In this document: one piece after another, positions 1 through 7,474 of the stretch
Layout: the number at the start of each line of letters is the position of its first letter
How positions within the stretch are numbered: the stretch's first letter is position 1
Assembly: GCA_902761735.1 (NCBI GenBank)
Contig: CACWLL010000010.1
Location: forward strand, 1-64,000
Origin: an uncultured bacterium
GTDB taxonomy: Bacteria; Cyanobacteriota; Vampirovibrionia; Gastranaerophilales; Gastranaerophilaceae
DNA: 64,000 nt
Direction: 5' to 3'
The notes under the pieces: generated by a model
Database searches by the model: none
Told to the model about the DNA's origin: nothing
What the model saw: the letters and a program-made list of their open reading frames with translations, nothing else
Program-made: the position numbers and the translations under genes

Positions 1-57
1 TCACGCTCGAACCTGACAAGGCTCTGCCTTGCGGTTCTCCTCCCACCTATAATAAAA

Positions 58-76
58 GACAGGCTTTCACCTGTCC
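58..76 (-). terminator. Terminator after tRNA-Lys
   Basis: A 6-bp perfect stem (GACAGG / CCTGTC) with a 7-base loop is followed on the minus strand by a T-rich tail (TTTTATTAT). It lies 7 bases beyond the 3' end of tRNA-Lys and reads as its intrinsic terminator. Confidence 0.6.
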
Positions 77-83
77 TTTAATT

Positions 84-156
<73 letters not shown>

Positions 157-173
157 ATATGCTTATATATGTC

Positions 174-202
174 TATATTAACACCTAAATTCCAAAATGC
201 AA
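174..202 (-). promoter_or_regulatory. Candidate promoter of tRNA-Lys
   Basis: On the minus strand TTGCAT (197-202) and AATATA (174-179) are 17 bases apart. The -10 box lies 17 bases upstream of the tRNA 5' end. The fit to the sigma70 consensus is moderate, and the call rests on spacing and position. Confidence 0.4.
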
Positions 203-229
203 GTAGTTATTACCCTTAATTGAATTTAC

Positions 230-1328
230 CTACTCTTTCACAGAAACCGTACTGTGTAAATAAGCCTCTATAAATCCGTCAATATCACCATCCATCACCG
301 CATCCACATTTCCAACCTCATAATTAGTCCTATGGTCTTTTACCATCTTATAAGGATGGAATACATAAGAACGAATTTGTGACCCAAAATTTATATCAAC
401 ATTTTCGCCTTTCAATTCCGCAAGTTTCTTTTCATGCTCGGATTGCTTGATGGCTAACAATTTTGATGCCAAAATTTGAAGTGCATTCTCTTTATTCTGT
501 AGCTGTGAACGCTCCTGCTGACACTTTACAACAATTCCCGTCGGTTTATGGACAATTCTGACCGCAGTTTCTACCTTATTTACATTCTGTCCGCCTGCAC
601 CGCCCGAGCGCATTGTATCCACTTCAATATCCTCCGGAGGAATCTGTATATTCTTTTCAAAATTTTCAATAATCGGGGAAACTTCTAACGATGCAAAACT
701 CGTCTGCCTTTTCCCGTTCGCATTAAAAGGAGAAATCCTTACTAACCTGTGAACCCCTCTTTCCGCCTTTGCATACCCAAACGCATACTTCCCAACAATT
801 TTTATGGTAGCGGATTTTATTCCGGCCTCATCACCGTCAAGTTTATCCAACAAATCCACTTTCCATTTATGACTTTCTGCCCAACGGGTGTACATCCTTA
901 ACAACAAACTTGCCCAATCTTGAGCATCAGTACCGCCGGCACCTGCATTTATTGTCAAAATCGCATCTGCCTCATCATACTCTCCGCTCAACATTAACCT
1001 AATTTCAAAACTGTCTAATTCCCTGACCAAAGGCGTAAGAGCATTATAACTTTCTTCAATCAACTCGCTATCTCCAATCTCTATTGAAGTTTTTGCATCA
1101 TCAATCAAGCCGTTCCAACGCTCAATTCGCTCTATATTTTCTTTCATTTCCCTGATTTCGGAACCTAATTTAGAAGCCTTATCTTTATCTGACCAAACTT
1201 CAGGCGCTTCCATTTCTTTTTGAGCTTTTTCCAAATTTGATTTTAATACGGAAAAGTCAAAGACACTCCTTTATACTGGCTATTCTTGGTTCTATATTTG
1301 ACATTAATTGCTTTAATTCCGTTTCCAT
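230..1328 (-). CDS. prfB: Peptide chain release factor 2 (programmed +1 frameshift)
   Basis: RF2 releases finished proteins at UGA and UAA codons. The gene is in two frames. Frame 0 starts at an ATG at 1328 and runs 23 codons to an in-frame TGA at 1257-1259. Reading then shifts +1 through CTT-TGA-C and continues to the TAG at 230. The joined product is 365 residues, the size of E. coli RF2. The catalytic GGQ (in [12 protein letters not shown]) and the RF2 anticodon-like SPF tripeptide ([10 protein letters not shown]) are both present. The start codon lies one base after the stop of the upstream sensor kinase gene, so the two are probably translationally coupled. An AAAGG in the end of the kinase gene can serve as ribosome-binding site. 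An annotation starting at 1234 would miss the N-terminus. Confidence 0.96.
1256..1272 (-). promoter_or_regulatory. prfB: RF2 programmed +1 frameshift site
   Basis: On the minus strand an internal Shine-Dalgarno-like AAAGGAG (1266-1272) is followed by TGT, then CTT TGA C. This is the same layout and spacing as the autoregulatory frameshift site of E. coli prfB. Low RF2 slows termination at UGA, and the ribosome slips from CUU onto UUU to restore RF2 synthesis. Confidence 0.95.
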
Positions 1329-1329
1329 A

Positions 1330-3123
1330 TTAACTTACCTTTTCAATATCCATTTCAATTTTAGCAGGCAAAATAAAACCGAAAGTAGCACCCTCACCAA
1401 GCGCAGATTTTACATAGATTTTGCCCTGATGATATTTTTCAATTGTTGTTTTTACGAGATGCAAGCCTAATCCGGTTCCTTTTACGGTATGAGTATTATT
1501 TTCAACTCTGTAAAATCTGTCAAAGATTTTCTTTTGATGCTCCGGAGCGATACCGCAGCCCTCATCCGTAACACTCACTTCCACTTCATCCGTATCACTA
1601 TGATATCTTACACAAATATATATCGGAGAATTATCAGGAGAATATTTTATTGCATTTGATAAAAAGTTTGTTAAGGCTCTTTCTATACCGTCGTAATTGA
1701 ACATAAATTCAGGGATTTCACCTTCTTTTTTTACAATCAGAGTTAAATTATGTTCTTTTGCCAATACGGAAATTCTATTAACACAATTTTCTACCAAATC
1801 AACTATATTATTCAAAGATTTTTCCATCGGCGCATTTGATTCCATTCTTGAAAAATCAAGAATATCGTTTACCATACTTTGCAATCTTATAATTTCCTGA
1901 TTTAACGTTCCGACAAATTCTTTTTTTGTTGCATCATCAAATTCTTCACCGTAATTGAATAATGTATCAATATAACTTCTCAATACCGTAACAGGAGTCC
2001 TGAGTTCATGAGAAACATTTGAAATGAAATTAGAACGCATCTTATCCATTTCTGCCTCTTTTGTCATATCGATTAATACGATAATATAACCCACATAATC
2101 TTTTCCACCGGTAAACATTGGTGACATTATTGACTTTATAACTCTGTTATCAACGGTTATATTAAATTCTATAGGTTTCTTTTCTATAACATCCAGCGGA
2201 GTATCCTTAAATTCTTCTATTTTATCTTTAAAACAATAATTATCTGCCGTATCTACATAATTTTGAATTTTAGTATTCAGAAATTGTTCTTCGGTAACTT
2301 CAAGCAGCATTTTTGCATGATTATTTATAAGTACAACATTATCGTTGTCATCACAAACGACAACACCGTTTGCAATACTCATTAACACTGACTCGAACTT
2401 ATTTCTTTCCAACATAATTCTGTCTATATTTTGTTCTTCATATAAATGAAGTCTTGCAGACATATCATTGAAAGATTTAAACAATTCTCTGACTTCCGAG
2501 CTAACTTCCTCTCCTTCAATTTTATATCCGAATTCTCCGGTAGAAATCCTTTTAACACCATTTTGCAGAATTTTTAATTCTCTTGTTATCAAAAACGTAT
2601 TTATTAATATAACAAAAGAAAAAACTAACCAAATTATAGAAAATACAGCAAGTAAAGAGGCTCTTGTGGTTGATGTTATTTTCGATACGATACTTCCGGA
2701 TAATCCGACAGTCACCGAACCGTATATTTTACTGTCATTTGGGATAATTAAAGGAGAACTTACCGTAACTGCAGGCTTTATTGCCCTATCTTTATCATCA
2801 AGTTGCTTTGTAGAAGATATAATATTCCCGTCAATATCTCTAAATTCAACAAATACAATATCCTTGTGACCTTTAATCAGCAAATTTGAATGAAAATCAA
2901 GAGTACCCTTAACTTCCTCCTGAGGTAAACCTTTAATTAATTCAACACTCTCAATAGCAAGAGTTCCTGAAATTCCCTGTCCAAAGCTTTGATATCCCTC
3001 TTTTAATATTTTTTGTATGTTAAGTATCGCAAACAACGCAACAATAACTATCACTATTGTACTTATTAATAACCCTGAAATTATAAGGCGGTTTTGCGCC
3101 GTTAAACTAACCTTTTTGCTCAT
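1330..3123 (-). CDS. Membrane sensor histidine kinase (HAMP-PAS-HisKA-HATPase)
   Basis: A 597-residue transmembrane sensor kinase of PhoR/WalK-like architecture. Membrane segments lie at about 11-34 and 155-178, with an extracytoplasmic sensing domain between them. A HAMP linker (about 178-230), a PAS domain (about 245-350), HisKA with phospho-accepting His372 in SHELRTP, and an ATPase domain (N box NFLSNAIKYSP, G1 DEGCGI, G2 GTGLGLHLV) follow. No response regulator gene is adjacent, so its partner is elsewhere. The gene is followed one base later by prfB. No Shine-Dalgarno precedes the ATG. A good promoter ends six bases before it, so the mRNA may be leaderless. The signal sensed is unknown. 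Confidence 0.93.
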   Translation of the reverse strand: MSKKVSLTAQNRLIISGLLISTIVIVIVALFAILNIQKILKEGYQSFGQGISGTLAIESVELIKGLPQEEVKGTLDFHSNLLIKGHKDIVFVEFRDIDGNIISSTKQLDDKDRAIKPAVTVSSPLIIPNDSKIYGSVTVGLSGSIVSKITSTTRASLLAVFSIIWLVFSFVILINTFLITRELKILQNGVKRISTGEFGYKIEGEEVSSEVRELFKSFNDMSARLHLYEEQNIDRIMLERNKFESVLMSIANGVVVCDDNDNVVLINNHAKMLLEVTEEQFLNTKIQNYVDTADNYCFKDKIEEFKDTPLDVIEKKPIEFNITVDNRVIKSIMSPMFTGGKDYVGYIIVLIDMTKEAEMDKMRSNFISNVSHELRTPVTVLRSYIDTLFNYGEEFDDATKKEFVGTLNQEIIRLQSMVNDILDFSRMESNAPMEKSLNNIVDLVENCVNRISVLAKEHNLTLIVKKEGEIPEFMFNYDGIERALTNFLSNAIKYSPDNSPIYICVRYHSDTDEVEVSVTDEGCGIAPEHQKKIFDRFYRVENNTHTVKGTGLGLHLVKTTIEKYHQGKIYVKSALGEGATFGFILPAKIEMDIEKVS

Positions 3124-3129
3124 AGCAAA

Positions 3130-3158
3130 ATTATTGCACTTCTATAAATGATAGTCAA
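3130..3158 (-). promoter_or_regulatory. Promoter of kinase-prfB, possibly leaderless
   Basis: On the minus strand TTGACT (3153-3158), a 17-base spacer and AATAAT (3130-3135) are followed by six bases and then the kinase ATG. Transcription would start at or next to the A of the start codon, and there is no ribosome-binding site. Confidence 0.6.
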
Positions 3159-3170
3159 GCAGTATACTCG

Positions 3171-3199
3171 TTGATTTTTTATACTGTTTTTGCTACAAT
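3171..3199 (+). promoter_or_regulatory. Promoter of the MCE gene
   Basis: TTGATT (3171-3176), a 17-base spacer and TACAAT (3194-3199) sit about 33 bases upstream of the ATG at 3232, with a GAGAGG ribosome-binding site between. It is divergent from the kinase promoter. Confidence 0.6.
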
Positions 3200-3231
3200 A
3201 TTTTCAGAATTGATAACATGAGAGGTATTTA

Positions 3232-4596
3232 ATGAAATTTTCGTCATCTTTTAAGGTTGGACTTTTAACACTTATATCATTACTCTTGCTGATTACAGTT
3301 GTACTTAAAGTTAAAGGACGAGCTTTATCATCAGCCCCTCGTATAGAGATTCAATTTAAAGATGTAAACGGTATGCGTCCCGGTGCCGGAGTTCAAATGA
3401 TGGGTTTGAAAGTAGGACAGGTGGAAGAAGTTATTCCTATAATCAAAGGAGATGACAACTATATTAATGTAAAATTTGTTATTACAAACCCTCATGTAAA
3501 AATTCCGAGAGCTTCGATGTTTTCTATTCAACAATCAGGTTTAATCGGGGAATTATTTTTAGAAATAACACCACCTAAGACAAGAACGCTATATATTCCA
3601 ATGGTTAATAAAGATGTCCTATATAAAGACGATGCCGTTGAAATGAAGTTAAACGACAGATACTACGATATCGGTATAATCCGTGATGTTCAGGTTGTTT
3701 ATCACGATGCATTGCCATACAATGTTAAAGATAAGGTTAAAACAAAATACGCATACAAAGTCGATTATATAATTAATTTACCTGGGTTAATTATGCCTAA
3801 GTTTATTAAAGGAGAAGCTGTTTCGGATAAGCATGGCACAAAAAAATTAAGGGTTGCATCATTAGATAATACCGTTCCGCCATATCCAAAACAAACATCC
3901 CCTTATACGGTTATAGAACCTATGAGAATTGCGGATTTCTTAGATTGGCAATATAGAGCAGCAGAAACCCTTACGGAAACCAATTTAAAAATTAATACTT
4001 TATTATCCGACGAAACAATCGGAGATTTGCATGACGCTATTAGTAACATTGATGCAATTACTCAAAAAACAAATCTCACAGTTGAAAAAGTTAACCAACT
4101 GATTGATGATTCCAGAGGCGATATAAAAGAACTTATTGCACTTGCTAATCATACGGCTGCGGATTTCAATGCTCTTGCAGGTAATATAAATAATATAATT
4201 GGCGACCCTGTATTCAAAAGAAATATAATTTCTGCTACAAACTCGGTTGATCAACTCGCTCGTAACCTTAATAAAATTATGGGTAACGAAGAAGAAGCCA
4301 AGAAAATGGCTGCCGATATCAGAACCATCACTGATAACTTAGCAGAAATATCAACTTCCGTTGCCGCAATGACAAAGGATGAACAGTTGAAGAAAGATTT
4401 AAAAAATACTCTTGCTAATACAAATAAAGCTTTGGATAACATTACTCTTACACTCTCAACAGTGAATAAAATGACACCGGAAAACAAAACAGAATTGGAA
4501 ACAATTCTTGAAGATACAAAAATTACAACTCAAAACCTCAAAAAATTCTCGGAAAAATTGAACAAGAGATTTTTAATTTTCAGGTTGTTGTTCTAA
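3232..4596 (+). CDS. MCE/MlaD-family lipid transport protein
   Basis: A 454-residue protein with a cytoplasmic start, one membrane anchor (about 11-27) and an MCE (MlaD) domain at about 35-120, recognised by KVGLLTL, VNGMRPGAGVQMMGLKVGQV and SGLIGELFLEI. MCE proteins form rings that carry phospholipids between inner and outer membranes. The long C-terminal part (about 225-450) is rich in Asn, Thr and heptad-like hydrophobics and looks like the helical tail of cyanobacterial and proteobacterial MCE proteins. No MlaE permease or MlaF ATPase gene lies nearby. The next gene is lpxK, which fits an outer-membrane building unit. GAGAGG supports the start. Confidence 0.87.
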   Translation: MKFSSSFKVGLLTLISLLLLITVVLKVKGRALSSAPRIEIQFKDVNGMRPGAGVQMMGLKVGQVEEVIPIIKGDDNYINVKFVITNPHVKIPRASMFSIQQSGLIGELFLEITPPKTRTLYIPMVNKDVLYKDDAVEMKLNDRYYDIGIIRDVQVVYHDALPYNVKDKVKTKYAYKVDYIINLPGLIMPKFIKGEAVSDKHGTKKLRVASLDNTVPPYPKQTSPYTVIEPMRIADFLDWQYRAAETLTETNLKINTLLSDETIGDLHDAISNIDAITQKTNLTVEKVNQLIDDSRGDIKELIALANHTAADFNALAGNINNIIGDPVFKRNIISATNSVDQLARNLNKIMGNEEEAKKMAADIRTITDNLAEISTSVAAMTKDEQLKKDLKNTLANTNKALDNITLTLSTVNKMTPENKTELETILEDTKITTQNLKKFSEKLNKRFLIFRLLF

Positions 4597-4612
4597 TACT
4601 GAGGATAACATC

Positions 4613-5635
4613 TTGAATATAAAAACAGAAATCACAAAGCTTCATTACAACAAACAGCCAAAGGGTATCATTTTCAACATCCTTAAATTTGCATCATTAT
4701 TCTATGGCGTCGGAAGCGGAATAAAAAATTTTTTATACGAAAAAAGGATTTTAAAACCTACACATGTAAATGCTTATGTTATATCCGTAGGGAATTTAAC
4801 TACGGGCGGAGTAGGCAAAACTCCAATTGTTGCGGAAATAGCAAAACATTTAAGTTCAAAAGGTAACAAAGTCGGAATAATATCACGCGGATACGGGGGA
4901 AAATTATCCAATAAACAAATTAATTTAATCTCCGATGGAGAAAAAATATATTATAATGCCACTCTTGCAGGAGATGAACCCTATTGGCTTGCAGAAAACA
5001 CCTCCGCAATTATTGTAACATCTAAAGATAGGATACGTGCTGCAAAATTCGCAATTAAAGAATTCGGTGTTAATAAAATTATTCTTGACGACGGCTTTCA
5101 ACACAGAAAGCTCCATCGAGATTTAGATATTGTTTTAATGGATAGCGAAAAAACATTTGGAAATAAGTATCAATTACCGGCCGGGCCCCTTAGAGAAAAT
5201 TTGGATTCGCTGCACAGGGTCGATAAACTGGTAATTGTGAGCAAAAACATTGACCATTCCAATGCCGAAAACTTAGCTTCCACTATTGAACAAAAATCCG
5301 GGATTCCGACTTTTGTGTGTCATACCGAACCTGATATTGTTTATAATATTAATAACGGCAAAATGCTACATTGGGATAAAGATATAATAGCGATGTCTGC
5401 AATAGGTCAGCCTGAACAATTTTTTAAATTCCTTACAAACTATAATATTATTCAAAAATTAGTTTTTGATGACCATCATTCATACTCAAAATCAGATATA
5501 CCATCCAAAGAAATACCTATTATTACAACGGAAAAAGATGCCGTAAAACTGAAAGATTTTGGATATACTAACATTTACGCATTAAAATTAAAAACCGTAA
5601 TTGATGTTGAGGATTTATTGAAAGATGAACGATAA
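4613..5635 (+). CDS. lpxK: Tetraacyldisaccharide 4'-kinase LpxK
   Basis: LpxK phosphorylates the 4' position of the lipid A disaccharide precursor on the inner membrane. The 340-residue length is typical. The N-terminal region holds a hydrophobic helix (about 25-45) followed by the LpxK P-loop SVGNLTTGGVGKTP at about 58-71. The family motifs GIISRGYGG, LAGDEPYWLA and ILDDGFQHRKLHRDLDIVL follow in order, and TTEKDAVKL lies near the C-terminus. The start is TTG with GAGG a few bases upstream. It is 16 bases after the MCE gene and overlaps nth by 11 bases. Its presence shows that the organism makes lipid A. Confidence 0.95.
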   Translation: MNIKTEITKLHYNKQPKGIIFNILKFASLFYGVGSGIKNFLYEKRILKPTHVNAYVISVGNLTTGGVGKTPIVAEIAKHLSSKGNKVGIISRGYGGKLSNKQINLISDGEKIYYNATLAGDEPYWLAENTSAIIVTSKDRIRAAKFAIKEFGVNKIILDDGFQHRKLHRDLDIVLMDSEKTFGNKYQLPAGPLRENLDSLHRVDKLVIVSKNIDHSNAENLASTIEQKSGIPTFVCHTEPDIVYNINNGKMLHWDKDIIAMSAIGQPEQFFKFLTNYNIIQKLVFDDHHSYSKSDIPSKEIPIITTEKDAVKLKDFGYTNIYALKLKTVIDVEDLLKDER

Positions 5636-6260
5636 AAATATTAATAAAATTGTTCAAATTCTTAAGGCTGCCAAACAACCCAAAAGCGATTTTGTAGGAT
5701 TAATGGACAGTTTTTGCGACCCGTATCTGGTACTTATTTCTTGCATATTAAGTTTACGTACAAATGATAAAACAACATATCCTGCAACATTAAGAATGCT
5801 AAAACTCGGGAAAACCCCTGCGGAATTTGCAAAATGTGATGAAAAGGTACTAGCTGAAGCTATATATCCTGTCGGGTTTTATGCAAACAAAGCAAAACAA
5901 ATAATTCAATTATCAAAAGAAATTTTAGAAAATCATCAGGGTAAAATACCCGATACAATAGAAGAACTTATCAAATTTAACGGAGTAGGTCGAAAAACGG
6001 CGAACCTTGTTGTTGCAAGAGGATTTAACAAACCTGCAATATGCGTTGATGTTCACGTTCACAGAATTTTTAATCGTTTGGGATATGTTAAAACCAAGAA
6101 TCCGGAAGAAACAGAATTTGCTCTTCGAGAAAAACTCCCTCTAAAGTATTGGATAGATATAAATACCTTAATTGTTACTCACGGTCAAAATGTATGCAAA
6201 CCTCAAAAACCGCAGTGCAATATTTGTCCAATTTCAAAATTCTGTGATAAACTAATTTAA
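5625..6260 (+). CDS. nth: Endonuclease III (DNA glycosylase/AP lyase)
   Basis: A base-excision repair enzyme that removes oxidised pyrimidines and nicks abasic sites. The 211-residue length is normal. The helix-hairpin-helix FNGVGRKTANLV contains the catalytic Lys, and ICVDVHVHR holds the catalytic Asp. The C-terminal [4Fe-4S] loop has the canonical spacing C-x6-C-x2-C-x5-C in CKPQKPQCNICPISKFC. The ATG overlaps the end of lpxK, so the two genes are co-translated. The functional link to lpxK is not obvious. Confidence 0.96.
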   Translation: MNDKNINKIVQILKAAKQPKSDFVGLMDSFCDPYLVLISCILSLRTNDKTTYPATLRMLKLGKTPAEFAKCDEKVLAEAIYPVGFYANKAKQIIQLSKEILENHQGKIPDTIEELIKFNGVGRKTANLVVARGFNKPAICVDVHVHRIFNRLGYVKTKNPEETEFALREKLPLKYWIDINTLIVTHGQNVCKPQKPQCNICPISKFCDKLI

Positions 6261-6327
6261 TATTTATTAACAAAATAGCAAATATATTTTTTATGGAGCT
6301 TATAAATTGTAACAGCAGGAGAAATAT

Positions 6328-6873
6328 ATGAAAGTAAAATATGAAACCAATAAAATATACAATTATGCAATGCAAATACCTTCAAAAATAAAACAATACT
6401 GCGGGAATTTGTCAAGAAACATTCACGAAAAACGTATTGAAAAGAATTTTCAAATACACGATTATACAACGGAAGGTAATCCTGCCGAAATAATATATCA
6501 AATGAGAGAACCTATAGCAAATTTTGCAAGAAAAAACAATGTAAAAATTGATGTTTATGACTCCAGAACACCTGTTTCAATTAACGGAATAACTTGTTAT
6601 CACTCAGAAAAGAATGCCCACAAAAATTTAGTTGTAGTAGTCACGGATAAAAAACAAAAACTTGCAAATCAAAACAAAGCGGTAATAAACGGAGACCCTG
6701 AAGCTATACATTTTATGGAACGAATCAGAAAGTATATAGTTAACGTTCCGGGTGAAGAGACACAAATAGCAAGACAAGTAAAAAGTACAACAGAAGATGT
6801 TATGTTGAAGCATTTCTTGAGGAAAATAGACCGCCTTGTCATAGAAACAGTTAACGCAAGGGGTAAAAACTAA
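6328..6873 (+). CDS. Conserved-looking protein of unknown function
   Basis: A 181-residue soluble protein that I do not recognise. The ATG has a clear ribosome-binding site (AGGAG, about 7 bases upstream). The N-terminal 50 residues are basic (many Lys/Arg), the centre alternates hydrophobic strands (VKIDVYD, LVVVVTDKK), and the C-terminus is helical and basic (MLKHFLRKIDRLVIETV). There is no signal peptide, membrane helix or familiar catalytic motif. It follows nth by 67 bases and may share its transcript. The hydrogenase operon starts just downstream from its own promoter. Confidence 0.7.
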   Translation: MKVKYETNKIYNYAMQIPSKIKQYCGNLSRNIHEKRIEKNFQIHDYTTEGNPAEIIYQMREPIANFARKNNVKIDVYDSRTPVSINGITCYHSEKNAHKNLVVVVTDKKQKLANQNKAVINGDPEAIHFMERIRKYIVNVPGEETQIARQVKSTTEDVMLKHFLRKIDRLVIETVNARGKN

Positions 6874-6877
6874 AAAC

Positions 6878-6906
6878 TTGATTTTTAAAATACCTTATGA
6901 GATAAT
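6878..6906 (+). promoter_or_regulatory. Promoter of the hydrogenase operon
   Basis: TTGATT (6878-6883), a 17-base spacer and GATAAT (6901-6906) lie about 70 bases upstream of hydC, immediately after the stop of the preceding gene. Confidence 0.55.
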
Positions 6907-6978
6907 TTCATCAAGAAGATTGCGAGTTTTAGCAATATTCAGGGTTTAATTAATGATAGAGATATAGGAGTGTGAGAG

Positions 6979-7473
6979 ATGACAGCAGATAATCTCCACA
7001 AAATCGACACAGCCAAGTTAGATGAAATTATCAATATGTATGATGGTAAAAAATCTAATCTGATTGCGATTTTGCAGAAGGTACAGGAAGTTTACCGATA
7101 CTTGCCTGAGGACGCTATGATTTACATCGGTACTAAAATGGATGGGTTATCCCCTGCCACAGTTTTTGGCGTAGCCACATTTTATGCACAATTTTCACTT
7201 GAGCCAAAAGGAAAATTCGAGGTCAAGGTATGTGACGGTACAGCTTGCCACGTAAGAGGTTCAATGCCGGTATTAAATGCCATAAAAGCTCGCCTTGATT
7301 TAAAAGACGGTCAAATGACAACAAACGACGGACTGTTTTCTCTTGAAACCGTAAGTTGTTTGGGTGCATGCGGCTTAGCACCGGTTGTCGTTATCAACGG
7401 AAAAGTTTATCCGCAGATGACTTCAGATGCCATAAAAATTGTGTTGGATACCTTATTAAAAGAGGAACAATAA
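6979..7473 (+). CDS. hydC: NAD-linked [FeFe]-hydrogenase, NuoE-like subunit
   Basis: This is the thioredoxin-fold [2Fe-2S] subunit of the trimeric hydrogenase, homologous to NuoE of complex I and HydC of Thermotoga. At 164 residues it has the family length. The helical N-terminus (LIAILQKVQEVYRYLPEDAM) is followed by the cluster ligands in CDGTACHVRGS and in TVSCLGACGLAPV. The ATG is preceded by GGAG and GAG. It is the first gene of the operon, with only one base before hydB. It passes electrons between the flavin subunit HydB and the hydrogen-forming subunit HydA. Confidence 0.95.
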   Translation: MTADNLHKIDTAKLDEIINMYDGKKSNLIAILQKVQEVYRYLPEDAMIYIGTKMDGLSPATVFGVATFYAQFSLEPKGKFEVKVCDGTACHVRGSMPVLNAIKARLDLKDGQMTTNDGLFSLETVSCLGACGLAPVVVINGKVYPQMTSDAIKIVLDTLLKEEQ

Positions 7474-7474
7474 G

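Noticed and set aside
1-57. Structured segment at the window edge (AACC/GGTT with an inner GCAAGGC/GCCTTGT hairpin, minus strand containing GTCAGG)
   Set aside because: It may be the start of an SRP-type or other structural RNA, but the tetraloop region does not fit the SRP consensus and the rest lies outside the window, so no RNA is claimed.
1257-1259. In-frame TGA in prfB as sign of a pseudogene
   Set aside because: It is the programmed frameshift stop, with the expected CTT-TGA-C and upstream SD-like sequence.
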